Assembly (NCBI GenBank): GCA_946544235.1
Contig: CAMNMC010000116.1
Span: forward strand, 1-64,000
Length of the DNA stretch: 64,000 nt
From: an uncultured Lachnospiraceae bacterium
GTDB lineage: Bacteria > Bacillota > Clostridia > Lachnospirales > Lachnospiraceae
Direction of reading: 5' to 3'
Shown one piece after another: positions 46,221 through 55,002 of the stretch. The translations under genes and the position numbers were made by a program. Under the pieces are notes generated by a model that did not search any database, was not told the origin of the DNA, and saw nothing but the letters and a program-made list of their open reading frames with translations. The stretch's first letter is position 1, and every line of letters starts with the position of its first letter.

Positions 46221-48293
46221 ATGAATGTATTTACTACGGACAAGATCCGAAACGTTGCCCTGCTCGGACACGGGGGTTCCGGCAAGACTTCACTCGCTGA
46301 GGCACTGACATTTCTGTCAGGCATAACAACACGTATGGGTACTGTTGACGGCGGCAATACGGTAAGTGATTACGACAAGGAAGAGATCAAGCGTAAGATC
46401 TCTATCAAGACCTCAGTCATTCCTATTCAGTGGGAGGGCTTCAAGGTAAATCTCCTTGATACACCGGGATATCCTGATTTCATCGGTGAAGTTGAGGAAG
46501 CTGTATCCGTTGCTGACGCTGCAATAATCGTTGTTAACGGTAAGACCGGTATTGAGCCGGGAACAAAGCGTGCGTGGGAGCTCTGTGAAGCAAAGAAGCT
46601 CGCAAGAATGATATTTGTTACAAACATGGATGATGACAAGGCAAGCTTCAGAGAGATCGTTCAGGGTCTTCAGGATATGTATGGCAAGAGGATCGCTCCG
46701 TTCCATCTTCCGATACGTGAAAATGAGCAGTTCGTAGGCTATGTTAATGTCATTCAGCAGAAGGCAAAGAGATGGAATGATAAGGGTACCGTTGATAAAT
46801 TCGACGTTCCTGATTACTCACAGGAAAACCTTTCTATATGCCGTGAAGCTCTTCTTGAAGCAGTTGCCGAAACAAGTGAAGAGTTCATGGAGAGATACTT
46901 CGGCGGTGACGAGTTCTCTGAGGACGAGATCAGATCAGCCCTCCGTGTTGGCGTTTCAGATGGTTCCGTAGTTCCAGTTCTCATGGGATCAAATACACTC
47001 GCAAGAGGAATGTACACCCTCATGGCTGATATTATCAAATACTTCCCAAGCCCTGACAAATGCAAGCTCGCAGGTATCAGCACATCAAATAACGAGGTAT
47101 TTGAAGCTAATTATGATTTCTCTAAGCCAAAGTCAGCTTATATATTTAAAACTATCGCCGATCCTTATATCGGTAAGTATTCTCTCATCAAGGTCTGCTC
47201 AGGAGTACTGAAACCTGATGATACTCTCTTCAATTATCATCGTGACGTTGATGAGAAACTCGGAAAGCTTTATACCATCTGCGGAAATAAGGTAGAAGAG
47301 GTTAAGGAACTTCATGCAGGCGACATCGGCGCCCTTGCTAAGCTCGGCGAAAGCCAGACAACGGATTCTCTTTCAACAAGAAAGAACCCTATCACCTTCA
47401 TCCGTGCCGCTATCTCTAAGCCTTATGTATTCAGAAGATATGCCGCAGCAAATAAGGGCGATGAGGACAAGATCTCTCAGGCACTTTCAAAGCTCCTTAT
47501 GGAAGATCTTACACTTAAGATTGAGAACGACGGCGCAAACGGCCAGACTCTCATCTATGGTATAAGCGGAAACCAGCTTGAGATCGTTCAGAGTACTCTC
47601 AAGGAGAAATACAAGGTTGATATCGTTCTCATGAAGCCTAGAACAAGCTTCAAGGAGACCATCACCAAGAAGGTTGATACAGAATACAAATATAAGAAGC
47701 AGTCCGGCGGACACGGCCAGTATGGTCACGTTAAGATCATTATGGAGCCATCCGGAGATATGGATACTCCTTACACCTTTGAGCAGACCGTTGTCGGCGG
47801 TGCAGTTCCGAAGAACTACTTCCCTGCAGTTGAGAAGGGTATCGAGAATTCCGTTAAGGCAGGTCCTCTTGCGAAGTATCCTGTTGTAGGCGTTAAGGTT
47901 AATCTCTATGACGGAAGCTATCATACAGTTGACTCTTCCGAGCTCGCATTCAAGGTTGCTACAGAGCAGGCCTTCAAGCAGGGATTCATGGATGCCAAGC
48001 CTATCCTTCTCGAGCCTATCGCAACAATCAGAGTTGTGGCTCCTGATGCATACACAGGCGATATCATGGGCGACCTCAATAAGCGTCGTGCAAGAGTTCT
48101 CGGCATGAACCCTGTAGGCAACGGAGATCATGAGGTTCTTGCAGATATTCCTTATATCGAACTCTATGAGTACGATACCAGACTCTTCTCTATGACGAAG
48201 GGCAGCGGTACCTTCTCTTATGAGTTTGCACGTTATGAGCAGGCTCCTGAAGAGATCGCTAAGAAGGAGATCGAGGCTGCAGCTGCACAGTAA
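46221..48293 (+). CDS. Elongation factor G-like GTPase
   Basis: Translational GTPase of 690 aa. The G domain has GHGGSGKTSLAEAL (P loop), DTPGYPDF and FVTNMDDD in place of the usual NKMD. The last feature marks the EF-G-like paralogue group (with PF14492, EF-G domain III, and domain IV/V regions such as QSGGHGQYGHVKI and the C-terminal EPIATIRVVAPD). Main EF-G is probably encoded elsewhere with rpsLG. A role in ribosome recycling or stress translation is possible but not shown. The ATG at 46221 has GGAGGTGG upstream; the ORF-track start is too early. Confidence 0.92.
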   Translation: MNVFTTDKIRNVALLGHGGSGKTSLAEALTFLSGITTRMGTVDGGNTVSDYDKEEIKRKISIKTSVIPIQWEGFKVNLLDTPGYPDFIGEVEEAVSVADAAIIVVNGKTGIEPGTKRAWELCEAKKLARMIFVTNMDDDKASFREIVQGLQDMYGKRIAPFHLPIRENEQFVGYVNVIQQKAKRWNDKGTVDKFDVPDYSQENLSICREALLEAVAETSEEFMERYFGGDEFSEDEIRSALRVGVSDGSVVPVLMGSNTLARGMYTLMADIIKYFPSPDKCKLAGISTSNNEVFEANYDFSKPKSAYIFKTIADPYIGKYSLIKVCSGVLKPDDTLFNYHRDVDEKLGKLYTICGNKVEEVKELHAGDIGALAKLGESQTTDSLSTRKNPITFIRAAISKPYVFRRYAAANKGDEDKISQALSKLLMEDLTLKIENDGANGQTLIYGISGNQLEIVQSTLKEKYKVDIVLMKPRTSFKETITKKVDTEYKYKKQSGGHGQYGHVKIIMEPSGDMDTPYTFEQTVVGGAVPKNYFPAVEKGIENSVKAGPLAKYPVVGVKVNLYDGSYHTVDSSELAFKVATEQAFKQGFMDAKPILLEPIATIRVVAPDAYTGDIMGDLNKRRARVLGMNPVGNGDHEVLADIPYIELYEYDTRLFSMTKGSGTFSYEFARYEQAPEEIAKKEIEAAAAQ

Positions 48294-48311
48294 ATAACAA
48301 GCCAGCGACAT

Positions 48312-48360
48312 AAAATAAGAGATACAGACGGGTACATACCGTACTGTATCTCTTATTTTT
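48312..48360. terminator. Bidirectional terminator after the EF-G-like gene
   Basis: Perfect 16-bp arms AAAATAAGAGATACAG and complement (48312-48327 with 48344-48359) give T-runs on both strands. It also can stop transcription from the minus-strand ABC operon, and lies inside further nested inverted repeats (AACAAGCCA 48297 / TGGCTTGTT 48419; GTTCTTGAC 48386 / GTCAAGAAC 48406). Confidence 0.85.
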
Positions 48361-48429
48361 ATGTTATACGACGCCTATGGCGCTGGTTCTTGACGAGTGA
48401 ATCCTGTCAAGAACAGACATGGCTTGTTG

Positions 48430-48666
48430 TTAGTCAGTCTTCTTTGTCTTACTGATCATCCTTAACAACCACGGCTTATAATTATCATCATTTTTCTTCT
48501 TTTCTATGTAATACAAAATGTTATATGCCCAAACAAGCACAACAGCTAAAACAAAGGCTAAGAACACATAAACATTCTCTACTTCTCCGTAAAGAAGTGC
48601 TCCCACTAATATCATAATAAATGCTAAAACAATTGTTATAATTCTAATTATTTTTATCTTATTCAT
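48430..48666 (-). CDS. Small two-helix membrane protein
   Basis: Hydrophobic protein of 78 aa, from the ATG at 48666 which has AAAGGA eight bases upstream. Two helices (about 5-22 and 28-48) are followed by a basic tail, YIEKKKNDDNYKPWLLRMISK. Not recognised as a named family. It lies 24 bp after the large permease gene and is probably the last gene of the TetR-controlled ABC operon. Confidence 0.7.
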   Translation of the reverse strand: MNKIKIIRIITIVLAFIMILVGALLYGEVENVYVFLAFVLAVVLVWAYNILYYIEKKKNDDNYKPWLLRMISKTKKTD

Positions 48667-48689
48667 GGGTAGCATCCTTTATCACTTTG

Positions 48690-51029
48690 TCACTCGACGT
48701 TTTTAAGTGCTTCCGACAGCGGAATTTTCTTAATTCTGTGGAAGTCGATGAATGATATCACCAGGTATGCTGCGTAAAGTGCAACGATCATGATGATGTA
48801 CGACTGCCAGCTTACGGAAATCGTGAACCAGCCTGACATCCTTGCCATAACCTTGCGCCAGAACCAGTCAATAACTGCATAAGCCGCAAATACACTGAGT
48901 ATATCAAAGGCTATCATCATTATAGTCGTTGTTCTTATGTACAGCTTACTAATCTCCTTATTTTCATAACCCAGCACCTTAACCATCGAGATGGACTGTC
49001 TGTTCTTCTCGATAATGATCTTGGTAATCAGATAAATAAGCAGTGCTGCGATAAGTACCGTCAGAACTGAGAAGTAGTCCATATAGCTACCGATCGAATG
49101 ATCGAGCTGATTAGCCATCTTGGTTATATCATCAACGCTTACTACTTTATAAATATAGTCCTCCGGGATATCGGTTATCTCGGTATCAGACATATATCCG
49201 CTGAAATATGACGGATCATTTCCAAAGAAAGCATTGTAGTTATCCATCGGCATGAAAACGATCAGTGAGCCCATATACTCGTAGATGCCCTTAACCTTAA
49301 ATTTGTATTTTCTGCTGGCGTACTGATCTTTGAGAGTGATTGTATCGCCCTCTTCAATCCTATATTTCTCTGCATATGGCTGAGAAATATAAACCTCATT
49401 GTCCTTGAGGTTAGCAGTAATCCTCAGATACCTGCTGTCAGCAGCATATCCGACGATCATGATCTCTTCTCCGACCTTTGGACCATCAACCGTTACAAGG
49501 TTTGAAACGCATGATTTTTCCGCATCCTGATTAGCTGTAACTATCTCATTGCCTTCAACATCTACCGTACTTCTGAGGAAATATTGATACTGAGCATACA
49601 TCTTCTCCGGCGCCTCTTTCATGTATTTGTCAAGTGTGTCCGGCATGCCCAGGCAGAACATAAGCATGATCATAACGAAACAGGTTCCGATGAAGAGAAC
49701 TACGTAGCTGGAAACGTTGTTAAGTATATTTCTCGTTCTGAAACGTGTGAAGAACTTCCAGTGAGGCAGCTTCAGCGCTTTCTTCCTCTTCGACATTCTG
49801 AGATCGTGACGGAGGAATCTGAGCGGCGATATGAACAGCTTCTTTCTTATCATAATGTAGTTAATGACAAGCATCATTGCGATCGGAGTAATTGTTGTCA
49901 GAAGGAATGCCTTGGAATTCCAAAGCGTCTTATACGTCGGAAGGCTGTAGCTGTCATAATACATACCTACAACCACATCCTTAAATATCGTATATCCTGC
50001 AAGGTTTCCAAAAACTGCTGCGGCAAGAGTAACGATGATCGGCATTGACATATAATGGCGAACCATCTCTCTCCTTGTGTAACCTGAAGCCCTAAGGGTT
50101 CCGATAACGACCGAATCCTCATCGATCTTGTTACTGATATTTATTGCAAATATAAACGCGAATACCGCAAGCAGTATTATAAGAAGATAGAGTGCAAGGT
50201 TCTCATCATTTTCAAAATCATCGGTTGCAAAATGGATTGCCTGGTTCATATACTCAGGTACATAATCCTCGACGTTAATATCATTTGCAGGATCCTCGTC
50301 ATAATAAGTTGACATTGCAACACCACCGAGTATCTCAACAAACTCGTCACTCTTCTTTTTCTTGGCTTCCTTGTCATCTTCAGGCTTATCATTGTAAGAC
50401 CATGCATACTGATAAACCGACTTTGCTTCAAGCTTATCAAACTGATCCGAAGTAACTACACCGATATTAAAGGTGAGCGCATCAAACATCGTATCACTGT
50501 TGCTCTTGTAAAGTGTACTGTAATCGCTGAGAGCCACAAGTCCGGTTACTTCAAACCTTTCTCCGTTAAGATAGAGATTATCGCCAACCTTTATGCCGCA
50601 GTTATCTGCATGCATTCTGTCAATAGCAATCTCTCCTTCCTTCTCAGGAAGTCGACCCTTCATGATACTGGCTCTGTTAACTTCTTCTCTTGACTTAAAC
50701 AGTCTGATAACAACAGGATCATCCTTTGCCTTGGTCTTGTCCGTGGTCTCAGTAAAATCCTTGTAAAACTGTTCGTAAAGCTTTACGTTTGCTTTTTCTT
50801 CCAAGCTGTTTACAAAATCGTCATCAGCTTTTCTTGAAAGATTGAAGTGTCCATCCTCTACGTTATATTTTGAAAATGCATCATGTCCGGACTTCAGCAT
50901 ACTGTTGTTAGCCACGAACATGCCCGATACAAATCCGATGGTAAGGAAGAGTATCAAAAATATGATCAGATTTTTCTTAAAATCCTTCTTCAGCTCCTTC
51001 GGGAGCCTTTTTGTAAGTGGACTTCTCAT
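48690..51029 (-). CDS. FtsX-type ABC permease of the TetR-controlled exporter
   Basis: Permease of 779 aa. The start ATG at 51029 has AAAGGAG seven bases upstream; the 12 extra residues of the ORF-track start are rejected. Layout is double FtsX with a large external region: helices at about 20-42, 290-310, 340-365, 375-395, 445-465, 660-680, 710-735 and 745-770. It is expected to export a hydrophobic compound, peptide or lipid with the ATPase encoded just upstream (gap 143 bp). Substrate unknown. Confidence 0.9.
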   Translation of the reverse strand: MRSPLTKRLPKELKKDFKKNLIIFLILFLTIGFVSGMFVANNSMLKSGHDAFSKYNVEDGHFNLSRKADDDFVNSLEEKANVKLYEQFYKDFTETTDKTKAKDDPVVIRLFKSREEVNRASIMKGRLPEKEGEIAIDRMHADNCGIKVGDNLYLNGERFEVTGLVALSDYSTLYKSNSDTMFDALTFNIGVVTSDQFDKLEAKSVYQYAWSYNDKPEDDKEAKKKKSDEFVEILGGVAMSTYYDEDPANDINVEDYVPEYMNQAIHFATDDFENDENLALYLLIILLAVFAFIFAINISNKIDEDSVVIGTLRASGYTRREMVRHYMSMPIIVTLAAAVFGNLAGYTIFKDVVVGMYYDSYSLPTYKTLWNSKAFLLTTITPIAMMLVINYIMIRKKLFISPLRFLRHDLRMSKRKKALKLPHWKFFTRFRTRNILNNVSSYVVLFIGTCFVMIMLMFCLGMPDTLDKYMKEAPEKMYAQYQYFLRSTVDVEGNEIVTANQDAEKSCVSNLVTVDGPKVGEEIMIVGYAADSRYLRITANLKDNEVYISQPYAEKYRIEEGDTITLKDQYASRKYKFKVKGIYEYMGSLIVFMPMDNYNAFFGNDPSYFSGYMSDTEITDIPEDYIYKVVSVDDITKMANQLDHSIGSYMDYFSVLTVLIAALLIYLITKIIIEKNRQSISMVKVLGYENKEISKLYIRTTTIMMIAFDILSVFAAYAVIDWFWRKVMARMSGWFTISVSWQSYIIMIVALYAAYLVISFIDFHRIKKIPLSEALKNVE

Positions 51030-51172
51030 CCTTAAACTCCTTTCATGCCTGACATTCCGTATCACCCTTTCATCTGTCTACAGTCCGTGATATTCGGCTT
51101 GTCAGTCATCATTATTGATTGAAGTCTCCTCCAACCGATGTCTTCTCACGTTTTTTCTCTCGTGACTCTTAA

Positions 51173-51886
51173 TTACCAGTCAAGATCTACCGCTGAGATC
51201 CTTTCTTCATTTACTATGTTCTTTCTTACAACACCGTCACGAAGCTTGATAACGTGGTCAGCCATGTGCTGGATTGCCTCATTGTGTGTAACCATGATGA
51301 CTGTATTTCCGTATTTACGGTTAACATCCTCAATAAGCTTCAGGATGTCCTTCGAGGTATTGTAATCAAGAGCACCTGTCGGCTCATCGCAGAGCAGGAT
51401 GTCCGGATTCTTAACGATAGCTCTTCCTATAGAGGTACGCTGCTGCTGTCCTCCTGAAAGCTGACTCGGAAGCTTATGACGATGCTCATAAAGACCGAGA
51501 GTCTTGAGCAGGTCGTCGATATCCAGCGGATTGTCCGAAAGATATGCACCGACTTCTATATTTTCCTTTACGTTAAGGTTTGGAATAAGGTTGTAAAGCT
51601 GAAATACATAACCGAGGTGCTTGCGGCGGTACATTGTAAGTGTCTTCTCGTCCATATCCTCCAGCTTGTCGCCATTGATCGAGATGTAACCGCTGTCTGC
51701 ATTGTCGATGCCACCGATTATGTTCAGAAGAGTTGACTTACCCGAACCTGACGGTCCGAGCAGTACACAGAACTCTCCGTTAGCAACGGAAAAATTCATT
51801 CCGCGAAGTACTTCCTGACGTGTATCGCCTTCACCATAGGCTTTTTTAACGTCAACGATTTCGAGAAAATCTTTGTTCTCACCCAT
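51173..51886 (-). CDS. LolD/MacB-type ABC ATPase
   Basis: ATP-binding subunit of 237 aa. Walker A is GPSGSGKST, the signature is LSGGQQQRTS, Walker B is DILLCDEPTGALD and the H loop is MVTHNEA. The ATG at 51886 has GGAGGA upstream and is preferred over 51901, whose codon is part of that ribosome site. It is the first gene of the operon controlled by the promoter at 51987-52015. Partner of the FtsX permease at 48690-51029. Confidence 0.94.
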   Translation of the reverse strand: MGENKDFLEIVDVKKAYGEGDTRQEVLRGMNFSVANGEFCVLLGPSGSGKSTLLNIIGGIDNADSGYISINGDKLEDMDEKTLTMYRRKHLGYVFQLYNLIPNLNVKENIEVGAYLSDNPLDIDDLLKTLGLYEHRHKLPSQLSGGQQQRTSIGRAIVKNPDILLCDEPTGALDYNTSKDILKLIEDVNRKYGNTVIMVTHNEAIQHMADHVIKLRDGVVRKNIVNEERISAVDLDW

Positions 51887-51986
51887 TTTGTTTTCCTCCA
51901 TTTATAAACACTTTATAAAATACTATAGTTATTATATGCTCTCTTGCTCATATGCTTATCTGTTCATATGTTCAATCGATGTGTAG

Positions 51987-52015
51987 AGTATAATATCCTT
52001 TTACGGATATGTCAA
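51987..52015 (-). promoter_or_regulatory. Promoter of the ABC operon with an inverted repeat in its spacer
   Basis: Minus-strand TTGACA (52015-52010), 17-bp spacer, TATACT (51992-51987). The spacer is filled by ATATCC-N6-GGATAT (51993-52010), an inverted repeat unlike the TetR palindrome, so a second regulator could bind here. The leader to the ATPase start is about 95 nt and AT-rich. Confidence 0.85.
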
Positions 52016-52043
52016 CAAAAAATTGAAAAATATTATTAAATTA

Positions 52044-52058
52044 CATAACACTGTTATG
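52044..52058. promoter_or_regulatory. TetR operator copy 1 (upstream of the ABC promoter)
   Basis: CATAACA-C-TGTTATG, two perfect 7-bp arms. It lies 28 bp upstream of the ABC promoter -35. The same palindrome is repeated twice at the tetR promoter. Confidence 0.85.
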
Positions 52059-52074
52059 GAAAGGGCAAATATAT

Positions 52075-52161
52075 AGGTCCGGCCTTTCCGAACCTGTATA
52101 TTTTATTCAGCTTTATTACTGTCTCAATCCATAAACTGCCGTCCGGTTTCTATTCCGGACG
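52075..52161 (-). terminator. Weak hairpins after tetR
   Basis: Two stems on the minus strand after the tetR stop: CGTCCGG/CCGGACG (52140-52161) without a clear T-run, and AGGTTCGG/CCGGACCT (52095-52075, one wobble) followed by ATATATTT. The second could end the tetR transcript. Confidence 0.4.
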
Positions 52162-52176
52162 AGTACCACTGTACAA

Positions 52177-52830
52177 CTAATCAAGATCGAGTACTGCCAG
52201 CCAGCCGCCGATCATATATGCCATCATATTTCTCAGCTGCCTTTCGGCCTCTTTCTCATCCTTACAATGAGTTACTATATGAATAAATATATCAATCTGA
52301 TCGTGTGACATCCAATGAATGATGAACTTGTCCTCTTTCGTCAGATTTCTTGTACTCTTATAACCTTTCATTGCCGCGTACATCTTGGAGTAATGCCCCT
52401 CTACAAGATCAACCATATGATCGGGCAGATTTTCATAGGCAGAGCCCTGAGCACGTGTCAGTAGCAGATCGAATGCCTGCTTGTTTTCAAACAGAAAGCT
52501 TATAACATTTTGTGCTATCTCCATATCATCTTTAAAGCCGGCCTGTAAAGCAGCTCTGGTCAAGTCCAGGGATTTCTCCTTAAGCTCCTTTGAAGCAGCC
52601 ACTTCCTCGATAAAATGTACTATGAGCATCTTCTCCAGCTTCTTTAAAGGTCCGCCCACAAGACTCGCGAAAAGATCCTCTTTATCCTTAAAGAAAAAAT
52701 AAAGAGCACCTGTTGTAACGCCTGCTTCCTTGCAGATATTTCTGAGAGACGCCTTCATATATCCTTTTTCTGAAAACTCCTTCATGGCACAGCTGAGAAG
52801 CTTCTTTTTGGTCTCTTTATCTCTATCCAT
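52177..52830 (-). CDS. TetR-family transcriptional regulator
   Basis: TetR repressor of 217 aa. The N-terminal helix-turn-helix has AMKEFSEKGYMKASLRNICKEAGVTTGALYFFF, and the rest is a ligand-binding alpha-helical domain. The ATG at 52830 has AAAGGA six bases upstream; the ORF-track start is inside its own operator region. Two copies of the CATAACACTGTTATG palindrome sit on its promoter and a third near the ABC promoter, so it most likely represses itself and controls the ABC exporter in response to the exported compound. Confidence 0.92.
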   Translation of the reverse strand: MDRDKETKKKLLSCAMKEFSEKGYMKASLRNICKEAGVTTGALYFFFKDKEDLFASLVGGPLKKLEKMLIVHFIEEVAASKELKEKSLDLTRAALQAGFKDDMEIAQNVISFLFENKQAFDLLLTRAQGSAYENLPDHMVDLVEGHYSKMYAAMKGYKSTRNLTKEDKFIIHWMSHDQIDIFIHIVTHCKDEKEAERQLRNMMAYMIGGWLAVLDLD

Positions 52831-52855
52831 GGCAATCCTTTCGTAATCAATATCG

Positions 52856-52912
52856 GATAACACTGTTATGTATCGTAGTTAGAGTATATGCATAACACCG
52901 TTATCTTGTCAA
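52856..52912 (-). promoter_or_regulatory. tetR promoter with two TetR operators
   Basis: TTGACA (52912-52907), 18-bp spacer, TATACT (52888-52883). Operator 3 CATAACACCGTTATC (52891-52905) sits in the spacer, and operator 2 GATAACACTGTTATG (52856-52870) covers about +6 to +20. Centres are 35 bp apart. Binding would block both polymerase entry and start. Confidence 0.9.
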
Positions 52913-52988
52913 CCCTTTATTTCCCTTATTTTTTTCTCTTATATATTAATTAAACATATTCGACCACAATATAACACAATATTTCTGA

Positions 52989-53164
52989 TTGTATTATCCA
53001 TACCGTTGATTTATAATTTAAACTAGGTTTTTATAACGATATATGCGGTTTTTCCGGTATTACCGGCGTTGCAATAAACTCGACCGATGCGCTGAATACT
53101 CACCTGAGAGTGTGTTTTCAGCAGGAATACCGGAGTAACTTTTTACAGAGAGGAGGTCCAACAA
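52989..53164 (+). promoter_or_regulatory. Promoter and structured leader of the HD-GYP gene
   Basis: TTGTAT (52989-52994), 17-bp spacer, TATAAT (53012-53017). The leader of about 140 nt has TCCGGTATT (53053-53061), which can pair with AATACCGGA (53126-53134) or form a short local hairpin with CCGG at 53063-53066; between them lies a GCTGAA/TTCAGC hairpin (53091-53122). The ribosome site GAGAGGAGG follows. The c-di-GMP riboswitch consensus was not found. Confidence 0.6.
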
Positions 53165-54856
53165 ATGCATCTTGCGTATTACTATGCTGTTTTTACCATG
53201 TCCCTCCTCTGTACAGGAATCTATGCCTACATGTGGCACAAGCATTTCAATGTATGCTTTACCATGATCTTCACCTTCGTTCCTCTCTGCAACCTCGGAT
53301 ATCTTCTTGTTGCAACCTCAGAAAATATTAGGGAAGCCTACGTGGCCGTTAAACTTGTATATACCAGCTGTTATCTGTCTATATTTATTATGTTTGCGAT
53401 ACTCGACCTCTGCAATGTTCGTCTGAAGAGGTGGATGATCGTATCATTTATACTTATTTCTACTATAGTCTATGCTTCGGTTGTAACAATCGGTCAGACC
53501 AAACTCTTCTATAAAAGTGGAAGGCTTGTTGAAAAAGACGGATATTCCACGATTGTCGACAAAACCTACGGGCCGATGCATGCAGTATTTATCGCTATGA
53601 TAATCATATATTTCCTGATCCCGCTTGCCACGATGATATACTCTATGCTGAAGAAGAACGATGCATCCAACAAGATCATCAGTCTACTTATGCTTTCCGA
53701 GGCGATAAGCTTCATCTCCTACTTTGCAGGCAAGAAGATCACCTTTAACTTTGATCCGATCCCGCTAAGCTACGTCATTGCGCAGATAATCTTCCTTATC
53801 ATCATCAGAAGGATCAGCCTCTATAATGTAACTGACGCCGGTATCGATTCCATCGAAATGAGCGGCGATATCGGCTTCGCAGCCTTTGATGAAAAGCTCA
53901 ATTTCCTTGGCGGAAGCGACATTGCGCTGATCGTTTTTCCAGAGCTTATGAAGATCAAGATAGACACACCTGCCGAGAGAAATGAAAGGGTCAACAAGGA
54001 GATCGTATCGAAGATTAAGGCTTTCATAGAAGATGGCGACGATGACAGCTTCACCAAAACCTGGGGCAACGAGATCTACAGAGTCACGATCACCAGGCTT
54101 TACAATGCAAAAAAATGCAGAGGCTATCAGCTTCTTATAAGAAACGACACCAAGGAACAGAATTATATCAAGCTTATCAACAGCTTCAATGACAGCCTCG
54201 AGAAAGAGGTTGACCTTAAGACCAGGCGTCTCGTTGAAATGCATGACAATCTCATTCTAAGCATGGCGACCATGGTTGAAAGCCGCGACAACTCAACCGG
54301 CGGTCATATCAAACGAACCAGCGATGTGATCAAGATACTTATAGAAGAAATACAGAAGGACAATGTATTTCACCTTTCCGAAACCTTCTGTCACAACCTC
54401 ATCAAGGCTGCGCCGATGCATGACCTGGGTAAGATTGCCGTTGATGATGCAATACTCAGAAAGCCCGGACGTTTTACGCCGGAAGAATTCGAGCAGATGA
54501 AGAAACACGCAGCAGAAGGCGGCCGGATAGTTCACGAAATCCTTAAAAATACAGACGACTACGATTTCCACATTCTTGCAGAAAACGTTGCCCACTATCA
54601 TCATGAGAGGTGGGACGGATCAGGCTACCCTGAAGGGCTGATCGGTGAAGATATCCCTCTCGAGGCCCGTATCATGGCTATCGCCGATGTTTACGATGCC
54701 CTTGTAAGCAAGCGTGTTTATAAGGAAAGCATGAGCTTCGAGGAAGCCGACAAGATCATTATGGAAGGCATGGGCAAGCATTTTGATAAGAGGCTTGAGC
54801 GTTACTACGTTGCCGCCAGACCAAGGCTGGAGGAGTATTATACACTTAACTCGTAA
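53165..54856 (+). CDS. Membrane HD-GYP phosphodiesterase
   Basis: Protein of 563 aa predicted to degrade cyclic di-GMP or a related cyclic dinucleotide. About seven N-terminal helices (residues 1-215) form a membrane sensor of the 7TM histidine-kinase type. A PAS-like linker region (about 220-330) precedes the HD-GYP domain (about 345-555), with the H-D pair in PMHDLGKIAVDD, the second histidine cluster AHYHHERWDGSGYPEGL, and DVYDALVSKR. All catalytic HD-GYP residues look intact. GAGAGGAGG precedes the ATG. The gene is monocistronic, closed by a strong terminator. Confidence 0.93.
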   Translation: MHLAYYYAVFTMSLLCTGIYAYMWHKHFNVCFTMIFTFVPLCNLGYLLVATSENIREAYVAVKLVYTSCYLSIFIMFAILDLCNVRLKRWMIVSFILISTIVYASVVTIGQTKLFYKSGRLVEKDGYSTIVDKTYGPMHAVFIAMIIIYFLIPLATMIYSMLKKNDASNKIISLLMLSEAISFISYFAGKKITFNFDPIPLSYVIAQIIFLIIIRRISLYNVTDAGIDSIEMSGDIGFAAFDEKLNFLGGSDIALIVFPELMKIKIDTPAERNERVNKEIVSKIKAFIEDGDDDSFTKTWGNEIYRVTITRLYNAKKCRGYQLLIRNDTKEQNYIKLINSFNDSLEKEVDLKTRRLVEMHDNLILSMATMVESRDNSTGGHIKRTSDVIKILIEEIQKDNVFHLSETFCHNLIKAAPMHDLGKIAVDDAILRKPGRFTPEEFEQMKKHAAEGGRIVHEILKNTDDYDFHILAENVAHYHHERWDGSGYPEGLIGEDIPLEARIMAIADVYDALVSKRVYKESMSFEEADKIIMEGMGKHFDKRLERYYVAARPRLEEYYTLNS

Positions 54857-54892
54857 CTGTAACCTGAGAAATATTGTTCGCACAATTAACCT

Positions 54893-54947
54893 AAAATTTG
54901 TGTCTGTTCTGGTATAATTCCCGACCAGACACAAATTTTTATTTTTT
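54893..54947. terminator. Strong terminator after the HD-GYP gene
   Basis: Perfect 14-bp arms AAAATTTGTGTCTG and complement (54893-54906 with 54926-54939) with a 19-base loop, then TTTTTATTTTTTATT on the plus strand. Confidence 0.88.
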
Positions 54948-55002
54948 ATTCAACGTTTTCCACCCTTTATTTGTATATATAATGAAAGGGGGTATTTTAA
55001 TC

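Noticed and set aside
46073-46300. 75-aa ORF in the EF-G-like leader
   Set aside because: It overlaps the leader stem and the GTPase start in another frame, with no ribosome site.
47487-48311. Minus-strand 274-aa ORF opposite the EF-G-like gene
   Set aside because: Cysteine- and leucine-rich shadow of a clear GTPase gene.
53024-53164. c-di-GMP riboswitch upstream of the HD-GYP gene
   Set aside because: Neither the GGGCAAACC/GGGACGCAAAG core of class I nor a class II pattern is present.
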